Below are positions 46,665 through 58,996 of a stretch of 64,000 nt of DNA, piece after piece. Every line of letters begins with the position of its first letter. The stretch's first letter is position 1. This stretch comes from Cordilura impudica (taxonomy: Eukaryota > Arthropoda > Insecta > Diptera > Scathophagidae), in assembly GCA_963682025.1 (NCBI GenBank), contig OY821518.1, positions 127,786,582-127,850,581 of the forward strand, read 5' to 3'. Both the position numbers and the translations under genes were made by a program. The notes beneath the pieces were generated by a model. That model worked only from the letters and a program-made list of their open reading frames with translations, searched no databases and was not told where the DNA came from.

Positions 46665-47707
46665 TTTGACAGTTACACCAGAGAACAGTTCGAAATCAAA
46701 AATAAAAATTGCTGTCAGATGTAGATAGCACATTTTGAATTTTGAGAAAAAAAATTAAAACTAGGACACATTTTGAGTACCCCACGGGTTAATTTCAGAA
46801 AATAAGATCAGAATGTTATATTTTAGAATTACTAAGATATTATACACAACTTCTATCGAAATCCTTCCTCAAATATATGTTATTTCGATATTTTGTTTTA
46901 AAGAAATGTAAATATCCTTAAATTTGACTTTTGACCTTAAAGGGGGACAATTTACAGTGTTTCAATTTAACCTTAATTTACAGGATTGAAAACTTGTATC
47001 AATCAGTATAATATTTTGACAAAAGATAATTGACATATGAAAACACCAAAAAGATGTGGCCTAACATTTTTTCTTCAAATACGCTGAAATAAAAACGCTG
47101 CCCTCGCCAAATTAAGAAAAGATTATCTCCTATATTTAGCGCCTTTAATCACATATATTTTGTTAATAAGACCTTAAAGTCCAATCGTTGATTTCGGAAA
47201 ATTTCTTGAACAAAATTTTGAAAAAGTAAAATTGGATATTTTGAAATAGTGCTAACAAATACGTACCGCTTTGACATTAATTAAGAACGGCATAACAATA
47301 GACGATATGCAAAATACTTTACATAAGATCATTTTGGGATCAGGAGAATGCAATAATGTTATTGGTGTAAATTATTTCAATGTCTTTAAAAATGTGAGCT
47401 CGATTATCTTAAAAAAGTGGTCTGCGGTGCATTTATTGCCTGATTATGGTTTATTAATCAATTTAATAGAAACACAATTATTAATATCCAAATTTTTGAA
47501 AAACGATTTTTTTTTTGTGATAATTTTTGCATTTAAATTCATATTTGAATTTTGAACTCAATGCGCGTACAGAAAGCATTGTCCGATTTGGCTCAAAATT
47601 TGTGCACTAAAGTTTTAGCTCAGGTGCCTAATAATCCGACCCGCATACCTCAAAATTCGACCAAAAATTGTTTTTAATACAAACCGCTGTCACCCTAATG
47701 TGTACAT
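46665..47707. other. Non-coding stretch before element D2
   Basis: No gene supported; the 94-codon frame at 47271-47555 has no recognisable domain. Confidence 0.45.
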
Positions 47708-48235
47708 GGGCCAGTCTAAGTGAAAAAAAATACTTTTTGAGCACTATATCGGATGAAATTCAGTGGAGAGAGACCCTATGCTTAGAAAAGCTTGCAAAAA
47801 AAAAAAATCGAGCTTGATCGGACCTCCTTTGTCGGTTTTATAAGCTTTTAATGGTGAACATCGGGTTTTTTTTTCAAAGTCAAAAATTTTGAAAACGGTA
47901 AAAGCTAAAAATATGAAATTTCTTTCTAATATATGGAACTCTCTTTCCAAAAAAAATATTTTGAAAAAAAAATCCAAAAATTTTAAATGAGTTTTTTAAA
48001 AAACGATGTTTTTTTTAAAAAACTTGGTCTAGCAAAAATTACAATTCTTCAAAAATTTTCCAAAAAAAATATCTTCAAGCTGCGTCTTTCCTAAAAATTT
48101 TGAGGGGTGAAACAAGTTGATCGGGCAAAAATCACCGGAGTTATAGACATTTTTGTAAGGTAACCTTTAAATTTTTTTAAAGGAACGAAGTAAAAATTTT
48201 TTTTTTAATCTCAAAGCACTGTAGAAAACGTAATT
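47708..48235 (+). repeat. D2 left terminal inverted repeat
   Basis: Pairs with 50450-50950. Very A/T-rich with long A/T runs, punctuated by conserved words such as AAGCTGCGTCTTT and CGGAGTTATAG. Confidence 0.85.
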
Positions 48236-48639
48236 TTTTTTTTTCATAAACTAAACAATCGGTGCTGAAATTTTGTTTGTTTTGAGTTTTTTTACGGCTA
48301 GTAAAAAACTGAGTCCATTGTTTAGTTTTTCGTCTCTAACATTGCGTTCGAAATTTATTACTTATTGCTCACAAAGCTTAAATTAAATTTGAAGCAGTGA
48401 TTAAGTGTTCCATAATTAAAGTGATCGAAAGTTCTGAACAAGTGCAGCAGCGAGCGGTTAAAGTACAGTCGGAATTACTACAGACAATTTTTTAAGCGTG
48501 TTTTCAATCCTTTTGGCGCTTGCAAAAATAGCATGCAAATTTTTTCACTAGCTGAGCTATCTTTTTAACATTTTTATGCTTCACAAGGTACAACTGATTT
48601 GAGAGAAATCTCTGGTGAACACAAAAAAAGTTTAACTTC

Positions 48640-50242
48640 GTCCCGGAAGACGCAGTAGTGTGCCTCAACTGTCAAATGCAAATTGCCAAATATAACGATG
48701 ATTAGGGAAGTAATGAAGAATTTAGCATTGCTGATGAAAAAGAAAAGCTTAATGCAGCACTTACTGCTTTGGGTGAAGTAAAGTCGACAACAGAAGGTAC
48801 GTTTAATAAAAAGGATTCTTAGCGTCTTTTTAAGTCTTGTCATAATCCTTGATTTAGACTTCATCTGAAAAAATATTTGAAGGTCGCAACTGCACAAGTT
48901 GCTATTAAGCGCAAATTCGAAATGGTGTATGATATAAAAATTTCTACCCCTGACGAAGACAAGGTCAATGGTTTTGAGGAAATCATGACAAAACTTGAAG
49001 AAAAATTTAAGTCGAAAGGCACTTCACGGTAATTTTTCAAAGCTTAACGCATATGATAAGATTTAATAGTAGATATCTTTAATTTAGCGATGACAAATGC
49101 CGCATATTAACGTTGTTGCCGAGTTCTTCGAATGTTTTGCAAGTACAAGGCAGATTTGGTTGCTCAAATACCCTAATTAATAAATGTTTTGCTCTAAGAG
49201 GAGAGAAGGGTATTTTGGCAGTTCCCGATGCAAAGCCTGGAAACAAAATATCGTCTGAAGTTATTAAAGTAATAAAAGAATTTTATCTGAGCGACGACAA
49301 TTCCAGCGAAATGCCTGGCATGAAAGATTTTGTCATTGTCAAAGTAAACGATATCAAAAAGGAAAGGCTTCAGAAACGACTCGTTTACTGTAATTGCCTC
49401 ATTTTAAAGTCGGCTTTTCGAAATTTGCTGAGTTTCGTCCTGAACAATGCATTTTGGCGGGAGCACCTGGCACTCATACAGTTTGCGTTTGCGTTAGCCA
49501 CCAAAATGTCAAACTTATGATTGAAGGTAATGATTTTATTTCCACAGAGCAATCAAAATATTTCAAAACGGCGAAGGAAACCTTAACAGATGGAGTTTTG
49601 TTTAGTGACTTTAGACTTCTCGAAAAATTTTGCGTTTGTTGTTCAAGAAGCCGTTCAAGGCTTCCACTGGAATAACAATCAGGCCACCATTCACTCGATA
49701 GTGGTATATTTTCGAAATTCTGAAACACAAAAGGTTGGCCACGTATCGTTGGTTGGAATTTTCGACTATTAGGATCATGACGCTATAGCCGTTTACATGT
49801 TCCAACGGAGACTGATCACCTTTCTGAAGGAAAAATTTGCTGTAGTGAAGGAAATAAAATATTTTTCTGATGGAGCCCCACAGCAGTACAAAAACAAAAA
49901 AAAATTGTAAACCTGCTAAATCATTTGAAAGATTTTGGCGTTGTTGCAGAGTGACACTTTTTTGCCACAGCTCATGCGAAAGGTGCCTGTGACGGTGTTG
50001 GCGGTAGTCTGAAGCGATTGGCTAGACGATATTGCCTCCAACAGGGAACAAGAATTGAAATTTTGGCGGCAAAACAATTATTTGAATGGGCAAAGGAAAA
50101 TCTTAAAAACCTTAACGTTTTCTTTTGCCCATCCAGCGAATACGAAGAGTCTGCGGAATATTTGAAGGCAAGGTTTGAAATTTGTAAAGCTATCAAAGGG
50201 ACACTAAAGCTTCAATTTGTGTCCCCTGTGAACGAAAACTGA
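48640..50242 (+). pseudogene. D2 transposase-like gene (DFSxN/SDGxxxQYKN/HxKGACDG family)
   Basis: N-terminal exon with a CLNC motif, then introns at about 48797-48857 and 49029-49087; the second is GT...AG, 59 bp, with frame kept across it. Then LAVPDAKPGNKISSEVIK, EFYLSDDNSSEMPGMKDF and KKERLQKRLVYCN; after a frame change FKVGFSKFAEFRPEQC, GTHTVCVCVSHQNVKLMI and LDFSKNFAFVVQEAVQGF with NNNQATIHSIVVYF. Further on KYFSDGAPQQYKNK and HFFATAHAKGACDGVGGSLK. Stops after LVGIFDY (49770-49772), after YKNKKKL and at AE*HF (TGA for Trp). Three acidic blocks (DFS, SDG, KGACDG) could form an RNase H-like site; that is inference. The protein is similar in plan to D1 but far diverged. Confidence 0.7.
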
Positions 50243-50449
50243 GTAAATGTTAAGACAACTTCAAACAGCTTAAAATAAAAGTCATAAAAATATAAACGTT
50301 AGATGGATTCAGAATTTTTTTCGACTTCGATTTACGATATCCAGGCAAATTCTGAAAACGCATATTCAAAATTACCTGGAAACAAAATTTCAGCTTAGTA
50401 GCTTCAATAGCGACATTGCTCAAGCCGAAAATGTGGTTTTATTTAAGGT

Positions 50450-50950
50450 TTTTTCTGCAGCGATTATTTTTTTTGCTTCGTTCCTTTAAAAAAATTTTAG
50501 AGGTTGCCTTACAAAAGTGGCTATAACTCCGGCGTTTTTTGCCGTATCAACTTGTTCCACACCACAAAATTTTTAGAAAAGACGCAGCTTTAACATGTAT
50601 TTTTCAGAAAACTTTTGAAGAATGGTATTTTTTGCTAGACCAAGTTTTTTAAAAAAAAAATCGTTTTTTAAAAAAATCTTTTAAAATTTTGGTATTTTTT
50701 TTCAAACTGAAGAGATTCAAGTCCCAAATATTGAAAAAAATTCATATTTCTAGCTTTTACCGTATTCAAAATTTTTGACTTTGAAAAAAACCCTATTTTC
50801 ACCATTAAAAGCTTATAAAACCGACAAAGGAGGTTCGATCAAGCTCGAATTTTTTTTACGAGCTTTTCTAAGCATAAGGTCTCTATCCACTTAATTTTAT
50901 CCGAATCGGAGATATACTGCTCAAAAAGTATTTTTTCACTTGGGCTGCCC
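50450..50950 (-). repeat. D2 right terminal inverted repeat
   Basis: Inverted partner of 47708-48235, with small indels mainly in A/T runs. Confidence 0.85.
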
Positions 50951-52189
50951 CATATACATATATAAAACCAGTTATCAATCATTAAAACATGTTGATAATT
51001 TAGCTGACCAGTTTACTAATTACAAGCGTTGGGCTTAAAATATTCACTTCAAACATCTACAAAGCACACTTTGAATCATGAATACGTTTCAGATTTTGTT
51101 CAGCTGTTAAAAATACAAAACTTTCCCAAGTTTTCTTCGGTAACTGCCTCATATGGATGACCAGGAAAAGACTTACCATAATTTTTTATCAATCTATTAT
51201 TTGGCTTAGACAGTATTTTTCCTACCAAAAAACAATATTTAGTCAACACACGAAACCCTTTGCAATCCATTTTTTCTCAAACTTTGAAAGCCTTTATATA
51301 ATGGTAGGTTTTGTTCTAATTAATGAAATGTCAGCCAATGTAGACACAATTTTTCTAACAGTCGCTATTGAAGAAACGGAAAAAATTGGAACTTATCACG
51401 CCATCTCTATGTGAGGCCACGTACTTTTCACTCCATGTAGTATATTTCCTTTTAAGGTATTTCTGAAACCACCAAATTAAATGAACTGTTTCCATTACAA
51501 TAAATGCATTGATTTAAACACCTGCCAACGAACGAGTGACTAACTGATTTTGAACAGCCATCTCATAAATTATAGTTTTTTTAAAACAGATGCAGAACCG
51601 AGATCAAAACAGAAGTAAACACAGACAATCAGAATTCAAATACAAAAAAACGCTTTAAAGTATTTATTTAATGTCATCCTGTTGAATTCATTGAGAAGAG
51701 AAAAAATTATTTTATTTTTTTGCAATGTTTTTTTTTTTATTTCTTATGAAATGTTTTTTGCTTTCTTTGTTTTGTTTAAATATGCATTGGAAATTTTTGC
51801 ATTGCATTTGCAAAGAGTTAAATAATCAATAATTACTATAAAGATGAGTTTTTTCTGGTGAGTTGTTTTAATTAATTACCGCTAAATACTTGTACATGAA
51901 CATCCTGTTGGTTTTATTTTAATAAACTAACTTAAACTTTGCAAGAAAAATTGAATGAATTTAAATGAGCTGGCATTTTAGAGTTAGCTATTATAGAAAA
52001 CGGATATGTTGCACATTTTTATTTAAAACAACATTTCTGAAAAACTTCAATATAAATCATTAACTTCTGAATAACTTACTAACCCGTTTTAGAGGGTTGA
52101 TTAGCTTTCTGAGAAAAAAAAAAAAACCAGCACTATAACAAAGGAAAGTCTCGATAAATGCCACGTGGATAAAGTAGCATGAACTTCAA
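50951..52189. other. AT-rich non-coding stretch
   Basis: No gene recognised; the frame at 51157-51414 lacks any known domain. Confidence 0.5.
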
Positions 52190-52880
52190 TGGTTAGAAAG
52201 TGGTTTTACTGAATACCGAACGTTCAGGTCACCCAAAAGAGGTCGTTACGCCAGAAGTTCTATAGAATAAAAGAACGCGACTTGGCTTAAGCTGCAAGCA
52301 TCTTAACTGATTGGGTATATCACATGTTTCGTGATTATTTGAACAAGAAAAAGCAAACCGTGCGATGGATACCGTTATCGCTCCCCTCGACCATAAGCGT
52401 AACCGTATGACCATTTCTGGGGATATTCAATAGGAATCTGAATAAGGTTTTGCGCCGTTCGTAAGTGTACAAATAGTTAAATCAGTGGAGTTTTTCCGAA
52501 AAACGTGCACCAATGAAAGCCAAGGTGGTTCTGTCGGCCAATAAAGCCTTGGCGAAAGATTGTTGGAATACGTGCGGTGTCATTCACACCGATTACCTCG
52601 ATAATTATTCATATCTGTTGGCCTGATTTGACAACGCCAGTCGCCAGGGAAAAAACTATAAATTGGGCTACGAAGTGCGAGATTTAGCCTCCTGCGACTA
52701 CATCCTGTTTCTAAACTAGAAGATATGGTTTGGCTGTAAGAGATTTGGGTCAATTGAAGACGTTATTTATAACTGTGACAAACGCCCATTTTGAGGAACT
52801 GGAGGAAATCTAATATGTGGAACGAATAGAAAATTGGAAAAACACTAGAGCTGAAAGGAGAATATTGTTGAGAAATAAAA
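52190..52880 (+). pseudogene. Mariner transposase remnant
   Basis: ERSGHPKEVVTPEVL and DHKRNRMTISGDIQ (N-terminal part), MKAKVVLSANKALAKDCWNT with GVIHTDYLDN, then after a deletion GYEVRDLASCDYILFLN and WFGCKRFGSIEDVI, matching SPDLAPCDYFLFPNLKKWL and GKRFGSNEEVI of mariner. The third Asp (ASCDY) remains; the middle with HQDNAPAH is deleted. Frameshifts and stops throughout. A related PKEV fragment occurs at 62800. Confidence 0.7.
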
Positions 52881-53528
52881 GTAACTAAGTTAGCAAAGCG
52901 CCCTCGTACGTATAAGAGACGACCTCATGAGGTTGTACATATAATTTATTCTTCTTAAAAGTGTTATAATATTGGAATGTGGTAAAGATGAAGATGAAAG
53001 AACTAACTATTAATACATTTCAGTGAGCATAACTAAAATATATAATAAAACCAGTAAGAAAGTTATTGTAAGTCTAAATTGAAAATACCCTGTACCATAA
53101 CTTTTGAGACTCTGTTATAGGACCAAACACACTAAACATGACCTTGGAGTCGAAAAAAGCTATATAGGAAAAATTGACTAGTAATGACCAGGCGAGTATT
53201 CAGCTATTAAAAACTTTATAATATTTCAAAATAATATATATTAATTTTTCATTTTATGGATTTTTTTTGGGGACTATGAATAAAGGGTTTCTTTGAGCTG
53301 ATGATTTATAAGTGCAATGACAAATTATAAAGAAATTAATTTTGCAATGAAATACCTGATAGTTAGGATTTTTGGGTAATTTAAGATGTATTCATAGGGG
53401 ACAACTGTATATAGGCTATAGATGAACACGAACCAATTTGAATAGCATTCGTCCTAGTGCCAAACAACGACCATAGTTATACCAAATTTCTTCTAAAATA
53501 ATGTTTACTTTAATAGTTTCATTCTAAA
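52881..53528. other. AT-rich non-coding stretch
   Basis: No gene or recognised repeat. Confidence 0.45.
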
Positions 53529-54249
53529 AGAAGTAAGAAAATTATAGTCGGTCTAGACCGTCTATACGATACCCTGTACCATGTGTTTAGAGATCCTATC
53601 TCTTAGGTGCAACTAATTAGATATAGAAAATAAGCATAAACCAGTGGCATTGTAATTAATTTTTTTTCCTTCGGGTAAAAAAAAAAGTTAATTTCAGATG
53701 CTATATTTGTGTTGAGACTAGGTCGAAAAATGGACCGATCCTGATTATATTTCGTAAGGTATCTTATTTTTTTCAAAAACACATACAAACCAAATTTGAG
53801 AAAAATCTGTGCAATATTTTTGTTTTTGATTGATATAAGTGAAGTTCGAGAATAAGCTTTATATATATGTGGGCTATGACTAAGAATTGTACTATACGGT
53901 TTAATTTTAGACCACTGACAAATGGATGCAATTAACATACACAATGCCAATTTGACCGAGATCTATTGGGATCATTTATATGGGGACTAGATCTAAACAT
54001 GAACCGATTTTCACCAATTTCAACAGCGTTCATCCCATGGCCGATAGTAACTTACATACTAAATTTCATCATTGATTACAAGGTTTACATGGACACCCAG
54101 ACGGACGGAGATCGCTAAATCGGCTCCGAAAGTGATTCTGAGTCGATCGATATAATAAAAGATAAGTTTAGGTCAAATATTTTTGGTAGTTATAAACATC
54201 TGCACAAAATCATTATACCCTGCCCACATAGAGGTATAGGGTATAAAAA
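53529..54249 (-). mobile_element. Helentron-like copy A7
   Basis: Starts AAGTAAGAAAATTATAGTCG with hairpin TAGTCGGTCTAGACCGTCTA (one mismatch in the palindrome). Ends CCACATAGAGGTATAGGGTATA. CAGACGGACGGAG tract at 54096. Adjacent to A8 in the same orientation, 20 bp apart. Confidence 0.7.
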
Positions 54250-55030
54250 GCGATTGTTATACAAAAAACAAGTAAGAAAATTATTGTCGCTCGAGACCGA
54301 CTATACGATACCCTATACCATGCGTTTAGAGACCCTATCTCTCAGGCCCAACTAACTGGATATAGAAAATAGCATAAACCAAATTTGAATGGGATTTTTA
54401 CTAATTTTTTTTGGCTGCAGATATGAAAAATTTCATATCGGATGCTATAACTATATGGGGACTAGGCCCAAAAATGGAACGATCCTGACTACGTTTGGTA
54501 AAGTCTCTTGTATTTTGCAAAAATATATACAAACAAAATTTGAGAAGAATCAGTGCAATATTTTTGTTTTTTGACAGATTTAAGTGAAGATCGGGAAGCA
54601 GCTCTTTATGGGGCCTATGACTAAGAGTTATTTATTTATTTATTTATTTATTTTAATGATTTCCTGCACAACAAGACTAAGTCTTATAATTACAGTACAG
54701 GATTTTAGTAGCGTACAAACATGTTTAGCCAAATTAAATTGAATAAAATTGTAACTAATATATAAAAATTAATATGAATAACATAAGAATTTATAAAATT
54801 GTGACATTAATAAAATATAACATAGAATATTTAAAAAAAAAAGTTTTAAATTAAAAATAATTAAAAATTACAAAAAAAAAGAAATATGTACATATATGTA
54901 AATGAAATTTTACCAGGAGTAGGAATAAGTAATGATATAAAAAATTATATAAATTTAAGTTATTTAAAATTAGGACATAAAAAAATAATTATGATATAAA
55001 TAACTATAAAAGAAAAACTACCAGGAGTAT

Positions 55031-57842
55031 TTAACTAAAATAATTAAAAAGACTTTTTTTAAAACTCATTGCGTTGCTGTTTATTTGTTGGCTATGTTGA
55101 AGAGCATTCCAAAGACGAGTAGCATTTACAAAGAACTGCCATTCAGAAACGAGACATCGGAATTTGGGAATTATGACATTTTTGCCTCTTGACGATCTAG
55201 CAAAGCGTATATTTTGAAAAAGGTACTTCGGTTTTTGAGAGTATATAATTTTTCGAAAAAATATTAAAGTTCTAATCTTTAACAAGTTTTCAAACGAAAC
55301 TCCATAGAGAGTCTTCGAATAGGACGATACTTGATCTCGCTTTTTAAGTCCGTAAACATATCGTATAATATTATTATATAAAACTTGAAGTTTTTTCTTA
55401 CTTATGGAGTCACAATAAGAAAACAATTCACAACCGTAAGTAAGACTAGGAATCAAATAAGCTTTAGCGAGTAGCATTCTTACTTTTAACGGCGTAAAGT
55501 ACTGCACAGACCACAACGTTCTTAATTTGACATATATTTGCACAACCAGAGTATTGATATGATTTGACCAAGTTAAGTTATTGTTAAACACTATTCCCAA
55601 ATTTTTTGCCGTTCGTACAATATCAATTTTCTCGTTGTATATAATGATGTCATCTTGAATGATTGGGTTTAACGTTTTTTTGTGAATTACGATACATTTG
55701 GATTTTCTTGGATTTAAACACAGGCCGTTTGCTGATGCCCAACAAGATATGTTGTTTAAATCATGATTGAGTTTATTAACGTTTTCTCTGATAGATTGAA
55801 CTGGACTACTTAAATACAATTGTACATCGTCTGCATACATGTGAATCTTGCAGTGAGATAAATGTTGTGGCAAATCATTAGCATAAATAGAAAAAAGTAG
55901 TGGCCCAAGAACAGATCCCTGAGGTACGCCTCTTGTTAGTGTAAGGGGATTGGACTCAATGCCGTTTAAACATACCGACTGAATGCGGTCAGTGAGGTAA
56001 GATGATATAAGTTGTGATGATGTTGATGAAAATTTAAAATGTGACCTTAGCTTAGTACATAATATTTGATGGTTAACTGTGTCAAAAGCCTTGGAGTGAT
56101 CGAGTAGCACCAAGAAGTTAATCTTACCATCATCTAGTTCACGCCTTATACTCTCCGATACGTCAATTAAAGCAGTTACACAGCTGTGATTAGGTCGGAA
56201 ACCTGACTGTCGGTCAGACATTAGGTGATTTTCATAAACGTGAACACTTATCTGGTGGTGTAAAATTTTTTCTAAAGCTTTTGAAAGAAAACTTAAGATA
56301 GATATTGGCCGGTACTCACTGTTTGATTTAGGGACTGGAATTAACTTCGCATGCTTCCATTTCGAAGGAAAACAGCTAGTTGTGAGGATGGTATTAAATA
56401 AATGAGTAATATACGGCAATATAGATGGCAGAATTATTCTAATGAACTTAGGATCAAGATTATCATATCCTATTGCATTGGATTTTATTTGAGAACAACT
56501 AGAGAAAATATCAAATTGATTGACACATGAAAATTCAAATATGTCCTGGTCAAGCGTATCATTGTCATTATAAAGAGAATTTTCGCTTTGTGCCATATTG
56601 TCCGTCGCTACAAGAAGCGAAGTATTAGTAAAAATGTTGTTGAGTTCATCAACATTAATGGAGCAGTTCATGCTTTTATCCATATTTCCAATACCAATGT
56701 CCCTAATAGTTTTCCAGGTGTGTTTGGATTCAAGGGCGGTACCGAATCGTTTAGAGTAATACTCAGTTTTTGCCATTCTAATTCGATTATTAGCATCCCT
56801 CCGAGCAGAACGAAATTCTGCTTTTAGTTCTGGTGTTTTAAAACGCTTCCATCTAGAGTATGCTAAATCCCTTCGTTGTATTGAATTGAGAATAGAAAAA
56901 TTGAACCACGGTTTTTTTTTTTGCCGAAATTGTTTTTGTCCTCAAAGGGACTGCTTCATCATAAAGCTTCAGAATATAATACTCTAGGAACGATAGTTGG
57001 TCATCAACAGAAATCAAGTCGTAGATTGTATTCCAATTAACTCGAAGATAGTTCTCATTAAGAAGGGCATAATTTATGTTTTTAAAATCGCGATAAGAAT
57101 AAGTTTGATCTCTTTGATCGAGTAAGAAGTCATATGATGCAAAAACCAGATCATGTTTGGAGAAGCATGATGCAGAAATTTGATCATAAAGTAATATTTT
57201 GGATGGATCACCCACAAACAATAGGTCCAGTAGCGTGCTATTATATTTCGTGAAGTGAGTAGGTAATGTAGTGTTAGTCGGTGTAAGACCTATCGATTCC
57301 ATATGGTCCCTGAACGAGGATTCAGTTAGAAGATTAGAATTAAAGTCTCCTGCTATTACCACGTCGTTGTATGGCATGATTAAAGTTTCAATTTTTATGA
57401 TGAAACTAGTATAATCAATAGTGTTGTTTGGCCTATATACACAACCAACCAACATCTTTCTTCCTAAAGATGAAATCTCAAGAAAAATATACTCGATTTT
57501 GTCCGTTGCTGCATTTTTAGAGCAATAATTACATGTTATATTACTCCTTACATATATTGCAACACCACCTCCACCTCCAGTCAATCTATCGGATATAAAT
57601 ATTTTATAGCCCTGTAAAGTCATAAGCCCATCCGGGGTTGACTTATCTAACCATGTCTCAGAGACGCATACAATATCAATATTCGAGTTCTCAAAGGTCC
57701 ATCTGAATTCATCAATTTTAAGCTTTAAGCTCTGAGCATTTAAGTGACAAATTTGAACACCTTTTTTCTGTTTGGCAAGTATTTTCACCATGTTAATTGT
57801 TACGTCATTGGAATTCGCTCTTAAATTGTTTCGATTATTCAT
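55031..57842 (-). CDS. LINE ORF2: APE endonuclease and reverse transcriptase, one frame break
   Basis: The endonuclease part begins at 57842 and has QICHLNAQSL, VCVSETWLD, GGGGGVAIYVRS, VIAGDFNSNL and FSKHDLVFASY, the metal-binding and catalytic blocks of AP-like nucleases that nick the target. The reverse transcriptase (581 codons, 56776-55031) has KHAKLIPVPKSNSEYRPISI, SGFRPNHSC, LLDHSKAFDTVNHQIL, LTRGVPQGSVLGPLLFSIY, HMYADDVQLYL (catalytic Asp pair, about 55830) and LNPRKSKC. Frame changes within an 11-base A run (T run 56912-56922 on the plus strand); past it, KPWFNFSILNSIQRRDLAYS continues in the next frame. No other stop seen. The break may be real or a base-count error. Confidence 0.85.
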
Positions 57843-58048
57843 TCAAATAAAATATAAAATTAGAGTCACAATAAAAACCAATCCTAAACGCAACGCAATA
57901 TGTTTTAATATAAATAAAGTTGTTGATAGAATAACTAAAAAATATATAAATTAATTTAAATTTGAGAAAATTAAAATTATAAAAATTAATAAAAATGTAA
58001 GAAGGAATTACAATAAAAGTTAAAAAATTGGCATACAGAGGTAACAGG

Positions 58049-58996
58049 TTACGTAGAAATATTATTAGGTAAGACTTCATTATTTTCATAGTATAGATTA
58101 TCATTAGCACGAAAAAAATTATTCAGGGCATCAAGGTTTTCAATACAAAATGGTTTATCAGTACTCAAACGCTTGACATATACAAGTCCCCGAAATGAGT
58201 AGGCAGATTGCAGTAGTTTTTGTTTCTTCAGGGTAGATGCTTCTCTAAGAATTTTGTAGTTCCCGTTAGTTAGATTTTCATGTATGGAAAAGTAAGGATT
58301 TTTATCATCTGGTTGGAACCCAAGCAACGTTAACAATAAATTTTTGTGTTTCTTTTTATATTCATTTAATGCTTTTAGAACAAAATTTTTATCATACGGA
58401 GTCATTAGCCTAGCAATTATAACACCATCAGGGGAATTTTCAACGTTTTTGTTGTTTTTATTTTGCAATCGGTGGATATATTGCACTGGCGGAGTAGAAA
58501 TTTTAAGAATCTTACAAATGGTATCAAATAACAGATGTAAGTCTTCATCAACACCAAAAGGAACTCTATTAATACGCAAATCACATGCAACGATTGAATT
58601 TGAATGTTTTAGAGTTTGAATTTTTAATTTTCTAATTTCATTTTTCATTTCTATAATTTCACCCGACACTGTTTCAAGTTTAGCAACTCTTAAAGTAACA
58701 TCTTTTAGTTCTTCTCTTATCTCACGAAATCTCTTATCGATCTCATTTAAGAGACGATCTTCAGCTTCCTTGACCGTATTTTTTATGTCTTCCGCAAGAC
58801 GGGATTCACCTTCTCTTAAAAGAGCACAGAATTGTGTTATTTGTTCATTAATGCTCTCTGTTTGTTTTGTCATTTTTCTATCCAGCCATTGCCATAGTCG
58901 AGAAACTGATTCATCCTCAAATAAAACGGGGAGTCCAAGATTGCTTAAATCAGCATCAACTGCAGTTCTCTTAGATGATTGGCGTGTATTCATCAT
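58049..58996 (-). CDS. LINE ORF1 protein
   Basis: 315 codons, intact, starting MMNTRQSSKRTAVDADL. Residues of about 45-135 form a long charged coiled coil (EAEDRLLNEIDKRFREIREE). Then SNSIVACDLRINRVPFGV and DLHLLFDTICKILKI, resembling the RRM-like domain of insect ORF1 or FP-type proteins, and a C-terminal basic domain. It should bind LINE RNA and assist target-primed reverse transcription. ORF2 starts about 200 bp downstream. Confidence 0.75.
   Translation of the reverse strand: MMNTRQSSKRTAVDADLSNLGLPVLFEDESVSRLWQWLDRKMTKQTESINEQITQFCALLREGESRLAEDIKNTVKEAEDRLLNEIDKRFREIREELKDVTLRVAKLETVSGEIIEMKNEIRKLKIQTLKHSNSIVACDLRINRVPFGVDEDLHLLFDTICKILKISTPPVQYIHRLQNKNNKNVENSPDGVIIARLMTPYDKNFVLKALNEYKKKHKNLLLTLLGFQPDDKNPYFSIHENLTNGNYKILREASTLKKQKLLQSAYSFRGLVYVKRLSTDKPFCIENLDALNNFFRANDNLYYENNEVLPNNIST

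Larger units (their letters stand above)
47708..50950 (+). mobile_element. D2: transposon with ~500-bp terminal inverted repeats
   Basis: The left (47708-48235) and right (50450-50950) segments are inverted copies over about 500 bp. Tips are GGGCCAGTCTAAGTGAAAAA and (inward) GGGCAGCCCAAGTGAAAAAA. Conserved internal blocks include TTTGTCGGTTTTATAAGCTT, AACTTGGTCTAGCAAAAA and AAAGGAACGAAG. The repeats enclose a single gene of the D (DFSEN/HGKGACDG) family. Flanks are ...GTACAT and CATATAC...; no convincing target duplication could be set. Long inverted repeats recall some MULE or foldback elements, but the protein is different from known MULE transposases. Confidence 0.75.

Noticed and set aside
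47271..47555. 94-codon plus frame before D2
   Set aside because: No recognisable domain and lies outside the D2 inverted repeats; AT-driven composition.
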